Assembly: GCF_019063845.1 (NCBI RefSeq)
Contig: NZ_CP077683.1
Span: 4,874,501-4,938,500 of the forward strand
DNA from: Geomonas subterranea
Lineage (GTDB): Bacteria; Desulfobacterota; Desulfuromonadia; Geobacterales; Geobacteraceae
Direction: 5' to 3'
DNA length: 64,000 nt
Within the stretch, counting starts at the first letter, position 1. Each line of letters starts with the position of its first letter. Positions 53,121 to 61,367 of this stretch are shown here, piece by piece. The position numbers were made by a program, and so were the translations under genes. The notes under the pieces are model-generated. The model was not told the DNA's origin and did not search any database. It was given only the letters and a program-made list of their open reading frames with translations.

Positions 53121-54140
53121 TCAGGAGGGCGGCACATCGAGCAGTTCGTGGAAGGTCAGGTGGTGGCGCCTTAGTAGTTGCATTGTTTCACGGGGGGACA
53201 GGTTCTTGTGCCGCATCACCTCGGCGCGTTTCCTGGTTAGGGTGGGGAGGGCGAGCAGGGCGTCGCGCATTCCGCGCAACAGGGCGAGTGCGCACTCGTT
53301 CCTGCTGCCGCTGGTCTTGAACTCGCCTCCGGTTCCTTTGCCGTGCAGCACCACCCTGGCCTGTACCAGGTAGCGCAGCAGGGTGTACAGGGGGAGCGTA
53401 AGGAGCAGCACCAGCGGGAAGTTTTTCACAACTGCGTAGAAATGGTTGCGCTCGACGAGGTAGAGCTTCAAGGGGGACAGGGTCCCCGCGGTCATGGAGT
53501 ACTTGTGGTACACGACGGCGTCACGGGCCAAAACGGCCTGCCACCCGGCGAGCCGCCCCCTAAGACCCAGGTCGCTGTCCTCGCAGTAGGCGAAGAAGTC
53601 GCCGTCGAAGAAGCCGATCTGGTCGACCATGGCGCGCCGGTACAGCGCGACGCAGGCCGAGGGGAACAGGATCTCGGCTTCGTCCTCGACGGCAAGCTCT
53701 GCATAGCGCCTCCCCCGGAAGTTGCCGCGGGACATGCCGTCCCTGCAGATCGCCATCCCCATCGAATCAACCCGCTCCGGATCCTGATAGCTGAGGATCC
53801 GGCATCCCACCATCCCCGCCTCCGGGTGCCGGTCGGCTACCGCCACCAGCTTTTCCAACCAGTCGGGCTCGGCCTTGGTGTCGTTGTTCAGGGTGACCAG
53901 GTACTCGCCCCGGGCGAAGGGAAGGGCGGCGTTGTTGCCGGCGGCGAAGCCTGCATTCTTCTCTAACGGGACCAGCCGCACCTCCGGGCGCTGCTCGAGG
54001 TAGGGGACGGATCCGTCGCTGGATCCGTTGTCCACCACGATGACCTGGAAATCCCTGAAGGTCTGCTTTTGCAGGCTGTCCAGGCATTCCGGCAAATGGC
54101 CGAGGCCGTTCCAGTTGACGATGATTACGGATACGCGCAC
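53121..54140 (-). CDS. GT2 family glycosyltransferase (rhamnosyltransferase/WbbL-like)
   Basis: The protein has 339 residues. I use the GTG at 54140 (GGAG 6 bases upstream), which gives the typical N-terminus VRVSVIIVNWNGLGHLPECL. The upstream ATGs have no ribosome site and add atypical sequence. The GT-A domain shows VVDNGSSDGS, TLNNDTKAEPDWLE (DxD) and GFFDGDFFAYCEDSDLGLRG, the WbbL-type acceptor region. A C-terminal helical/hydrophobic part (LVLLLTLPLYTLLRYLVQA) may attach it to the membrane. A single-residue transferase for surface glycan assembly is likely. It is divergent from the DPM1-like gene. Confidence 0.9.
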   Translation of the reverse strand: MRVSVIIVNWNGLGHLPECLDSLQKQTFRDFQVIVVDNGSSDGSVPYLEQRPEVRLVPLEKNAGFAAGNNAALPFARGEYLVTLNNDTKAEPDWLEKLVAVADRHPEAGMVGCRILSYQDPERVDSMGMAICRDGMSRGNFRGRRYAELAVEDEAEILFPSACVALYRRAMVDQIGFFDGDFFAYCEDSDLGLRGRLAGWQAVLARDAVVYHKYSMTAGTLSPLKLYLVERNHFYAVVKNFPLVLLLTLPLYTLLRYLVQARVVLHGKGTGGEFKTSGSRNECALALLRGMRDALLALPTLTRKRAEVMRHKNLSPRETMQLLRRHHLTFHELLDVPPS

Positions 54141-54427
54141 GCCTGCTCCGGTTACTGACATTGAAAAAGTTGAATCATGGTTGTGGCGCGGTTCCCGCTC
54201 TCTGTGCTGCAGCCCGGCACCGGCCGGTAAAGCGTCTGCCCGCACGGCGCCCTCTCTATGACTTTTTTAATTGCGCGCCGCCAGATATTTATATTAGTAT
54301 CGGGCTCCTTGGCAAGTCTTATCTCCTGTCCTAATGCCTGAAAGTTGGTCCGGATCTTGTATTCATTCAGAAAAGGTCCGTTTCCGGCTTTTCATTACGC
54401 CATATGGCGTTGGCATAGGTGGGTGAT

Positions 54428-55129
54428 ATGAGGATTCTTGCAATAATCCCGGCGTACAACGAGGCCCGTAATATCACGGCTGTCATCGAGGACCTCAAGT
54501 GTTTTAGCGGGGACATCCTGGTCGTGAACGACGGATCGACCGACGATACCGCCGCCGTTGCCAAGGGGCTCGGCGCGGAAGTGGTCAGCCACCCGTTCAA
54601 CCTCGGCATCGGCGGGACGGTGCAGACCGGCCTGAGATACGCCTACGAGCACGGCTACGACATGGCCATCCAGTTCGACGGCGACGGCCAGCACCGCGGC
54701 GACCAGATCTTCAAGATCGTCGAGCTGGTGCAAAGGGGGGAGGCCGACCTGGTGATCGGTTCGCGCACCCTGCCCGGCGGCTACAAGATGGGGATCACCC
54801 GCTTCATCGGTTCGCGCATCTTCCACTGCCTGATCCGCTGCCTGGCGGGGAAGGCGATTCACGACCCGACTTCCGGGTTTCGCTGCTACGGCAAACAGAC
54901 CATTCGCCTGTTCTCGCGCTTTTACACCGACGACTACCCCGAGGTCGAGTCGATCATCACCGCCGCACGCAACGGGCTGCGCGTGGTGGAGGTCCCGGTG
55001 CTGATGCGGGGCAGGCTTTCCGGGCACTCCTCCATTACCAGGAGAAAGTCCGCCTACTACATGCTGAAGGTCACGCTGGCGATGGTGGTTGATGCCATGC
55101 GCGGCAGGGATCTGGTCGGGGAATCATAA
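54428..55129 (+). CDS. DPM1/DolP-mannosyltransferase-like GT2 enzyme
   Basis: The protein has 233 residues. The ATG at 54428 has TAGGTGGG upstream and gives the classic start MRILAIIPAYNEARNI. Motifs LVVNDGSTDDT, HPFNLGIGGTVQTGL, QFDGDGQHRGD (DxD) and DPTSGFRCY identify the polyprenyl-phosphate sugar transferase branch of GT2. Such enzymes load a sugar onto undecaprenyl phosphate for later use on the periplasmic side. The gene for a DUF2304 protein follows after 3 bases, a frequent pairing. Likely donor sugar unknown. Confidence 0.92.
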   Translation: MRILAIIPAYNEARNITAVIEDLKCFSGDILVVNDGSTDDTAAVAKGLGAEVVSHPFNLGIGGTVQTGLRYAYEHGYDMAIQFDGDGQHRGDQIFKIVELVQRGEADLVIGSRTLPGGYKMGITRFIGSRIFHCLIRCLAGKAIHDPTSGFRCYGKQTIRLFSRFYTDDYPEVESIITAARNGLRVVEVPVLMRGRLSGHSSITRRKSAYYMLKVTLAMVVDAMRGRDLVGES

Positions 55130-55132
55130 CCT

Positions 55133-55498
55133 GTGGATTTAACCAAAATCGCTTCGCTGGGCCTCAGCGTTGGCATTTTCTGCTTCGTGGTCTGGCTGGT
55201 CAGGGAGCGCCGCCTGCGCGAGAAGTACGCCCTGCTCTGGCTCTGCACCTCCGTTTTCGTCATCCTCCTCACCGTGTCGCGCCGTATCCTCGAGGTGGCG
55301 GCGCTCGGCATCGGCATCTACTATCCCCCCTCTCTGCTCTTCCTGGTCGGCGTCCTGTTCCTGCTGCTCGTCGCCATCGGGCATTCCGTCACCCTCTCCA
55401 GGCTCTCCGAGAGTAACCACAACCTGGCGCAGGAGGTGGCACTCTTGAGGAAGCAGGTTGAGGATCTGAAAGATCTGCAAAAGGGCGACAAGCTGTGA
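55133..55498 (+). CDS. DUF2304 small membrane protein
   Basis: The protein has 121 residues, with a GTG start 3 bases after the preceding stop. Three membrane segments (about 8-23, 35-52, 62-85) are joined by the REKYALLWLCTSVFVILL motif. They are followed by a short C-terminal coiled coil (LSESNHNLAQEVALLRKQ). This layout defines DUF2304, a family often encoded directly downstream of DPM1-like GT2 genes. It may act as a membrane partner of that enzyme. No activity is known. A dispersed repeat and terminator follow. Confidence 0.9.
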   Translation: MDLTKIASLGLSVGIFCFVVWLVRERRLREKYALLWLCTSVFVILLTVSRRILEVAALGIGIYYPPSLLFLVGVLFLLLVAIGHSVTLSRLSESNHNLAQEVALLRKQVEDLKDLQKGDKL

Positions 55499-55508
55499 AA
55501 AATTATTT

Positions 55509-55618
55509 TTAACGCAAAGCCGCAAAGCCGCAAAGGAAAACCTAAACGGAACAAAACGGGTTGAGTCAATGAGCGCTTGAGCTGTTGGTGTCCTTGCGCC
55601 TCTTCGCCTTTGCGTTAA
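55509..55618. repeat. intergenic inverted repeat (AACGCAAAGCCGCAAAG family)
   Basis: TTAACGCAAAGCCGCAAAG near 55509 is answered in inverse by CGCCTTTGCGTTAA ending at 55618, about 50 bases apart, with a tandem GCAAAGCC inside the left arm. This looks like a dispersed non-coding palindromic element between convergent genes. Confidence 0.6.
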
Positions 55619-55633
55619 TCCAGACTTTTAAAA

Positions 55634-55669
55634 AACGAAGGCTTCGGGGAAATCCCCGAAGCCTTCGTT
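55634..55669 (-). terminator. bidirectional terminator between convergent genes
   Basis: A perfect 16-bp stem AACGAAGGCTTCGGGG / CCCCGAAGCCTTCGTT has an AAAT loop. On the - strand the T-rich TTTTTAAAAG follows, serving the giant cytochrome. On the + strand only GCGTTTAACG follows. Confidence 0.85.
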
Positions 55670-55695
55670 GCGTTTAACGTTCCCTTACTGTCGGG

Positions 55696-58600
55696 TCAAA
55701 ATAGCGGGCGCGGCGTGACGTAGCCAAAAACCGCCGGGTTCTGCAGCACAGTGGCTTCGACGCTGTTGTTGTCCGGCGCTCCGTCGTCGAGGTAGTCGAT
55801 GGTGTCGTAGAGAAGCCGCTTGGCGTAGCTGGCGTTGTGGACCCAGCCGCTTCCTGAGTCGAGCAGCCTCAGGTTGAACGCCGCCCCCATCACGTGCGCC
55901 CCCTGGACGGTGCCGGAGAGGTTCCAGTCCACCACGCGCGTCTCCTGCGACTGCTGCGCCGGGTCGGGGGTGGTGAAGAAGTACGGGTACCGGCCGCTGT
56001 TGTAGTGGATCCCCCTGGCGGCGAGCTGGGCCCAGATGAAGGACAATGCCGCCCGGTACCCCGCTCTCTTAGTCTCGAGCGCGGAAGGCGTCATGGCAAA
56101 GGCGACGCCACCGTGGCAACTGGCGCTGGAGCAGGAAGTGGCGGTCACCCCGCTGATCACCCCGTTACTGGACGTGGAAATGGCCTTGAAGGAGTGCTTG
56201 GCCGGTGCACTCATGTGGCACCCGACGCAGGGGCCGCGCCACGTGCCGTCCATTCCCAGGTTGACATGGAAGGTACTCGTCGTGGTCTGGCCGGGGCGGT
56301 ATTCGTAGCCTTGGGGGAGGTCGCCGGGGTACATCAGGTTCGGCCCCGTGCCGCCGTGCGGGTCGATGAAGTCGACGTTGCTCCAGAAGCTGTTGCTGAG
56401 GCCGGGGTCGTGCGCTCCTCCCCCCAGCCGGCAGACGATGGAGGGGGCGTCGGGGGGGCAGATGAACGCTCCCCTGAAGCCGGGCGTCACCTGCTTGATG
56501 ACTCCGCCTGCCCCCTTGCCGGCGTGGCAGGCGATGCAGATGTTGGAGTCCCCCATGTCCCGCGACCCGCTGGTGGTGCTGTACAGCTTCGGCCGGACGA
56601 TCTTCCCGGTGGCGGCGGACGAGTAGCCGCTCCAGGAGATGACGTCATAGGTGTAGGTGGCGTAGTTGGCGATTCCCACGATGTTCCTGCTGTACCGGGA
56701 ATCGAACGGGGTGGGGGCGTGGCAGGCCGGACAGCCGATCATCTCGCGGGTGCGGTCGCCTCCGGGCGCGCTCCCGGGGACGCCGAAGGGGGCGATGGCG
56801 GTGAAGTTCGAGTTGACGTAGTTGTTGAAGCCCGTGGTGGTGTGGCAGCGGACGCAGTCGAACTGCACGGTGGTCGCGGGAGTGGCCGGCGCAGGCGTCC
56901 CCATGCTCTTGAAGTCGAAGCTGGTCACCGCGGCCGACCGGTAGTCTCCCTTGGCGCTCCGGGCCCATTCGCGGTGCTCAGGCAGGACCTGGAACGTGCT
57001 CCCCGTCTGGGCGTCCACTTGGTAGTGGCAGCTCTGGCACTGGAGGTTGGGTGTCACGTACTGCGCCGTGCTGAAGCTGGCGAGGTGCGGTGCCGGCAGT
57101 ACCGCCTTCAGGCGGTGGCCGTTATGGCAATTGGTGCAGATACCGGCGCTGGGCCAGCTGTGGACCGGGTGGCACTGGAGGCACCTGGGGTTGATGTCGG
57201 CGGTTGCCTTCAGCATCGGCTCCGCGCCGGGGTGGGCGCTCGTGGGGGCCGGTGCATGGCAGGACACGCAGGCGGCGCCTGCCGCGCTCAGGGCATGCTT
57301 GCTGGCGCCGTAGTCGGCGAATATGTCGCCGCCGGTGAGCGGGTCGGTCGCGCCCCGGTGGCATACCTGGCACGCGGAGGCGCCGCTCCCGGAGAGGGAA
57401 AGGAAGGCGGTGGCGTTGTCCCTGTCGCCGCTGCCGGAAAGGAGTCCCGCGATGGTGGGGGCGAGGTCGCGGCCGCGGTCGACGCTGCCGAAGGTAAGAA
57501 AGTCGATGGAGTCGCGCACCAGCCGCTTCACGTAGGCCGGGTTGTGGGCGTAGGCGCCGGGGTCGTGCACGAGGAGGTTGTAGTTGAAGGCGGCGCCGAG
57601 GTTTCCCGGCCCGTCGGCACGGCCGCCCCAGTTGGTCGCGGTGAAATAGGGGTACTGCGGTTTCCCGTCAGGGGAGGTGAGCGGGGTGAAGCCCCTGGCC
57701 GCCAGCGCCGCGGACAGCGCCTTCAGGGCGGAGGCGAACTGCTCGCTTCTCCCGGTGAGGAAGCCGGCGCTCACCGTGCCGCCGTCGATGTGGCAGCCGT
57801 TGCAGAGCGTGAAGCCCCCCGCTGCGGCCGAGAGGGTGTGCGAGCTGCCGGGGAGGTGGCAGGCCACGCAGGGGCCGGCCTCTGTGCCGCCGATGACGCT
57901 GTGGTTCACGCCGGCGTTGCCGTAGGGGAGGCCGGGGTAGTGGTACCCGGTGGCACCGTAGAGCTGGCCGCCGGCGGAGAGGTAGTGCGCGTCGACGAAG
58001 CGCAGGTCGCGCCAGAAGGCGCTCGAGTAGGCTGTCTGTGCCGTCACCCGGGAGAGCGCTTGCACGGTGGCGCCCGCCTGGCGGCCGGCGTGGCACCCAA
58101 GGCAGAGGTTGGACCTTCCGGCGTCGGGGAAGGTCGCGGTGACGCGAACCCTTCCGGTGGCGGCGCCCGAGTAGTTGTAGTAACCGGTGCGGCTGGAGAG
58201 GGAGCGCGGGGCGGAGAAATCGCCGGATTGGTGGCAGGCGTCGCAGGTAAGGGGTTCGCTGTAGCTGACAGCCGTCGCCGAGACCGGCTCGATGCTGGTG
58301 TAGAGGGCGAACCTCTGGTAGCCGGCGGCGCTGTGACAGCGCTGGCAATCGGTGGCTACGCTCGCGCTTTCCTTGGCGTCGGCCGCGGCACTCCCGGCCG
58401 TTTTCCAGGTGAAGTAGACGGAATTTTTCCATGCGGCGGCGTTGCCGTCGCCGTGGCCGGAAGAGGCCCACTCGGTGCGGAACTGCCGCAGCGCCTGGTC
58501 GGCGCTCCCCGCGGGATCCCCCCCCTGGTGGCAATCGCCGCAGGTGGTGGCCGGGGTCACGTAGGCCGCGGCATAGGATGGGTTGGCGAGGGAGGTATAG

Positions 58601-59937
58601 CCGTTGAAGTGCGCCGGGGTGACCCTCGCGTCCGGTGCCGGGTCGTGTCCCGAGGGGGTGTGGCAGACCAGACAGTCGGTGGCGGCGAGGGTGGTTTGGA
58701 CGTGGTAGTGGGGGGAGTTGGCCGCGCCGTGACAGCTGAAGCAGGCGTTCAAGGCCGCGGGGAACGTGGTCGCCGGGTTGTGGTCCTTATAGGTGCCGTG
58801 ACATCCCGAGCAGGTCATGCCTGCAGTACGGTGCGTGGTGCCGGGCTTGTGGCAGTTTCCATTGAGGCAGAAGCTCCCGGCGCCGGAACGGTAGGCGAAG
58901 GTGTTCGCGTCGACGCTGGATGAGTTGACCGGCGTCGGCATCTCCCCGTCGGTGTGACAGGTGATGCAGGAAACGCCGGCGGACTGATGCCGCGACGAGG
59001 ACCAGCCGGGGAAGACGTAGGGGGCGGGAACGACCCCTGTGGCGGCGTGGCATCCCATGCAGCCACGACGCATCTCGTCAACCAGTGAGTCCACTACCGC
59101 GACCTGCGTGGTTGCCGAGGCGACGGCGATGCCGGAAACGGTCTGGGTGAGCCTGAACTGGTAGGTGCCTGCGCTTGGCGGGACGAAGCTCGGGGTGAGG
59201 GTGTCCGCGCCGGACAGCTGCACAGCGGGACCGGAGAGCTGGCTCCAGGATGGCGCCCCGCTTCCCACCATGCTTCCGGAAAGCGCGACGGTACCGTTCA
59301 CCCGGGCGAGCTGGTCGACGCCGGCATTGACGCTGTAGGAGGCGTAATAGGCGGTCACGGTACGGGGCGCGGTGACGTTGCTTGCGGTGATCCTGACCGG
59401 CCCGGAGTAGGGGAGGGGGACCGGGGCCCCGTTGAGGTCGGCGACACTGCCGCCGGTGGCCGAGGTGAGGTAGCAGCCGGTGGCGCTGGGTGTGCCGGTG
59501 AAGACCGTGCTCCCGCCGTAGGCCACTTTGGCACTGGCGGGAGTGATGCTCCCGGGTCCCGATGCCGAGGCGGTCACGGTGACCTGTTGCGCTGTGAACC
59601 CTGCGACCAGCGACTGGGTGGCTCCTCCGCTCTTTTGGAAGGTGGTGAGGTAGTGCGAGGTGTAGTTCCCGATGGGGAGTGCAACCCCGTTCCTGAAGAG
59701 GGACGAGATCTTGTAGCCGGTGTTGGCGGTGACTTTCACCGGAACGGGGGCGGAGGTGGTGAAGTTGTTGTAGACGACGATCCCGGCGGTGGTTTGCGGG
59801 GCCTTGTCTCTCACCTGGAAGGTTCCCCCGGCATTGGATAGCTTGGTTTGCAACTGCCAGGTGGTGGCACTCCAGCAAAAGACCGCGACGGAGACAGGCA
59901 GCAAAGCGATAAGGAACAGCAGAGATTTCTTACCCAT
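55696..59937 (-). CDS. giant secreted cytochrome with 20 CxxCH and two CX4CH motifs
   Basis: The protein has 1413 residues, with GGGAGGG about 7 bases before the ATG and a signal peptide ending WSA-TTW. The N-terminus is collinear with the 3061-7488 protein: TTWQLQTKLSNAGGTFQVRDKA, an InlB-like repeat, then a PKD-like domain (WSQLSGPAVQLSGADTL). From about residue 290 I count 20 CxxCH plus CLNGNCH (58849-58869) and CSSASCH (56113-56133), so 22 possible haems. The C-terminus repeats the TIDYLDD segment of the paralogue (RLLYDTIDYLDDGAP). An extracellular electron conduit is likely. It has its own promoter and terminator. Codon use is less biased than in the left paralogue. Confidence 0.93.
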   Translation of the reverse strand: MGKKSLLFLIALLPVSVAVFCWSATTWQLQTKLSNAGGTFQVRDKAPQTTAGIVVYNNFTTSAPVPVKVTANTGYKISSLFRNGVALPIGNYTSHYLTTFQKSGGATQSLVAGFTAQQVTVTASASGPGSITPASAKVAYGGSTVFTGTPSATGCYLTSATGGSVADLNGAPVPLPYSGPVRITASNVTAPRTVTAYYASYSVNAGVDQLARVNGTVALSGSMVGSGAPSWSQLSGPAVQLSGADTLTPSFVPPSAGTYQFRLTQTVSGIAVASATTQVAVVDSLVDEMRRGCMGCHAATGVVPAPYVFPGWSSSRHQSAGVSCITCHTDGEMPTPVNSSSVDANTFAYRSGAGSFCLNGNCHKPGTTHRTAGMTCSGCHGTYKDHNPATTFPAALNACFSCHGAANSPHYHVQTTLAATDCLVCHTPSGHDPAPDARVTPAHFNGYTSLANPSYAAAYVTPATTCGDCHQGGDPAGSADQALRQFRTEWASSGHGDGNAAAWKNSVYFTWKTAGSAAADAKESASVATDCQRCHSAAGYQRFALYTSIEPVSATAVSYSEPLTCDACHQSGDFSAPRSLSSRTGYYNYSGAATGRVRVTATFPDAGRSNLCLGCHAGRQAGATVQALSRVTAQTAYSSAFWRDLRFVDAHYLSAGGQLYGATGYHYPGLPYGNAGVNHSVIGGTEAGPCVACHLPGSSHTLSAAAGGFTLCNGCHIDGGTVSAGFLTGRSEQFASALKALSAALAARGFTPLTSPDGKPQYPYFTATNWGGRADGPGNLGAAFNYNLLVHDPGAYAHNPAYVKRLVRDSIDFLTFGSVDRGRDLAPTIAGLLSGSGDRDNATAFLSLSGSGASACQVCHRGATDPLTGGDIFADYGASKHALSAAGAACVSCHAPAPTSAHPGAEPMLKATADINPRCLQCHPVHSWPSAGICTNCHNGHRLKAVLPAPHLASFSTAQYVTPNLQCQSCHYQVDAQTGSTFQVLPEHREWARSAKGDYRSAAVTSFDFKSMGTPAPATPATTVQFDCVRCHTTTGFNNYVNSNFTAIAPFGVPGSAPGGDRTREMIGCPACHAPTPFDSRYSRNIVGIANYATYTYDVISWSGYSSAATGKIVRPKLYSTTSGSRDMGDSNICIACHAGKGAGGVIKQVTPGFRGAFICPPDAPSIVCRLGGGAHDPGLSNSFWSNVDFIDPHGGTGPNLMYPGDLPQGYEYRPGQTTTSTFHVNLGMDGTWRGPCVGCHMSAPAKHSFKAISTSSNGVISGVTATSCSSASCHGGVAFAMTPSALETKRAGYRAALSFIWAQLAARGIHYNSGRYPYFFTTPDPAQQSQETRVVDWNLSGTVQGAHVMGAAFNLRLLDSGSGWVHNASYAKRLLYDTIDYLDDGAPDNNSVEATVLQNPAVFGYVTPRPLF

Positions 59938-59998
59938 ACCGAACCCTCCCTTCCTGTGGTTATGCCAATTGGACTCCTGGTCTGATCCTCCCGCTTAA

Positions 59999-60026
59999 TT
60001 AATATGGGGGTGAAACGCGTTGTCAA
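59999..60026 (-). promoter_or_regulatory. sigma-70-type promoter of the giant cytochrome gene
   Basis: On the - strand a perfect TTGACA (60021-60026), 16 bases, then TATTAA (59999-60004) give an initiation point near 59992 and a leader of about 55 bases with GGGAGGG. AT-rich DNA (AAAATATAATATTTTT) lies just upstream and could act as an UP element. Confidence 0.6.
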
Positions 60027-60172
60027 GAACGGTGGAATGGTAAAAATATTATATTTTTCAAAGAGATACGGTGCCGGGGTGGTGATTTGGCGGGCGGCCT
60101 GGAGGGGCGCTCAGGAGAGGACCGGCGGGTTGCGACGCTGCGGGGGGCGCGGCGAGAGGGAAGTTGGAAATG

Positions 60173-60202
60173 AAAAAGGGGGCGGACATGTCGTCCGCCC
60201 CC
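60173..60202 (-). terminator. rho-independent terminator of the three-repeat lipoprotein gene
   Basis: A perfect 10-bp stem GGGGGCGGAC / GTCCGCCCCC has an ATGTC loop and is followed on the - strand by five T. It lies 27 bases past the lipoprotein stop. Confidence 0.88.
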
Positions 60203-60229
60203 AAAGGGGCTTTTCTGCCGAAAAAACGG

Positions 60230-61300
60230 TTATTTCGCTGCGGGGCCGTTGGAGAAGATGATCTTGTCGAAGGTGCGATTCAGGCTTTTGCTGGAGAAGT
60301 TCGTCATCACGTTGCCGGGGAGGAGAGATACCTCCTCGCCGACCTTCACCTCCATGGGAGGGACGGCAACCCAGGTTTTCACGCCGTCCTTTTCCACGCA
60401 GATATAGGTGTAGCCGCCGGCGTTGGCGGTTTCGGTCACCTTGCCGGTGATGGGAGCCGCTGCCGCGGCCTTCGCCTTTTCCACGGCTTTCTCCATGTCG
60501 GCGGGTTCGATCTTCGGATGCCCGGCGAACAGCGACGCGTTTTCCCCGGCGGGAGCCGCAGCGGCAGGAGCAGCGGGAGCCGTGGCGGCAGGCGCCGCTT
60601 CCGGGGTCGCCGGAGCTTTCGGGTTCTTCTTGGTCACCTCCACCCCTCCGGCGAAGTAGATGGATTTGAAGGTACGGTTCAGGCTCTTGCTGCTGAATTC
60701 TCCCATCGCCGTCCCGGGAGCGAGCTGGACTTCGTCGCCTACCGTGACATCGGTCTTAGGCACGGCAGACCATGAGGCCTTGCCGTCTTTCTCGATGCGG
60801 AGGTAGGTGTAATTGGCGGCGGCGATGGTCTCGATCACCGTGCCTGCCAGAATCGCTTCATCGGCCTCGGCAGGACCGCCTTCGGCAACGGCCGTACCGG
60901 CTGCTCCCGCAGCGGGAGCGCCCGCGTCGGCCGCTGCCGTTGCCGGACCCTTCAAGTGGGAGGGGAGTCCGCCAGAGAAGACGATGTTTTCAAAGGTGCG
61001 GCCAAGGGACTTGCTGGTGAAGCGCGGCATGGTGGCGCCCGGCAGGAGCTGCAATTCCTGTCCCACGGCAACCTTCATCACAGGTGCCGCAACCCAGGTG
61101 CTCTCGCCGTCCTTGAGCAGATTGATGTAGGTGTATCCGCCCGCGTCGAAGGTCTCGGTCACCTTCCCGGTGATGAGGTAGGGACTCGAGGCCGGGGCGG
61201 GGGCAGGCTTGGCGGTCTTGGCCGGAAGAAGGGAGCAACCCGCGCAGGCAGCCAGTATGCTGAGAGCCGTGGCGGTGGTCAGTGTCTTGATGGTTTTCAT
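60230..61300 (-). CDS. lipoprotein with three SKSLNRTF-type repeats
   Basis: The protein has 356 residues, with CAGGAG 7 bases before the ATG. A lipoprotein signal precedes the lipobox LAAC (Cys about 19). Three repeats of about 68 residues (about 43-110, 150-218, 285-352) are separated by Ala/Pro-rich linkers. Each carries GKVTET..AGGYTY, W.A.P..V.VG, L.PG, then SSKSLNRTF..I.FSGG. The repeats are the same domain as in the two-repeat protein at 7895-8599. I know of no proven function. The protein is encoded upstream of, and on the same strand as, a giant cytochrome, and downstream of an OmpA-like porin. A periplasmic or outer-membrane scaffold for the cytochrome is a reasonable inference. Confidence 0.88.
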   Translation of the reverse strand: MKTIKTLTTATALSILAACAGCSLLPAKTAKPAPAPASSPYLITGKVTETFDAGGYTYINLLKDGESTWVAAPVMKVAVGQELQLLPGATMPRFTSKSLGRTFENIVFSGGLPSHLKGPATAAADAGAPAAGAAGTAVAEGGPAEADEAILAGTVIETIAAANYTYLRIEKDGKASWSAVPKTDVTVGDEVQLAPGTAMGEFSSKSLNRTFKSIYFAGGVEVTKKNPKAPATPEAAPAATAPAAPAAAAPAGENASLFAGHPKIEPADMEKAVEKAKAAAAAPITGKVTETANAGGYTYICVEKDGVKTWVAVPPMEVKVGEEVSLLPGNVMTNFSSKSLNRTFDKIIFSNGPAAK

Positions 61301-61367
61301 TTACAACTCCTGTCGTTTGGTCCGGCTTGAGCCGGAGGCTGTACGTCTCGGCGGCGTCGTCTGCGTG

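Noticed and set aside
55894-58923. Long + strand open frame opposite the 1413-residue cytochrome
   Set aside because: Antisense shadow of a GC-rich gene: Gly/Val/Arg-rich translation, no start site, while the - strand frame has 20 CxxCH motifs.
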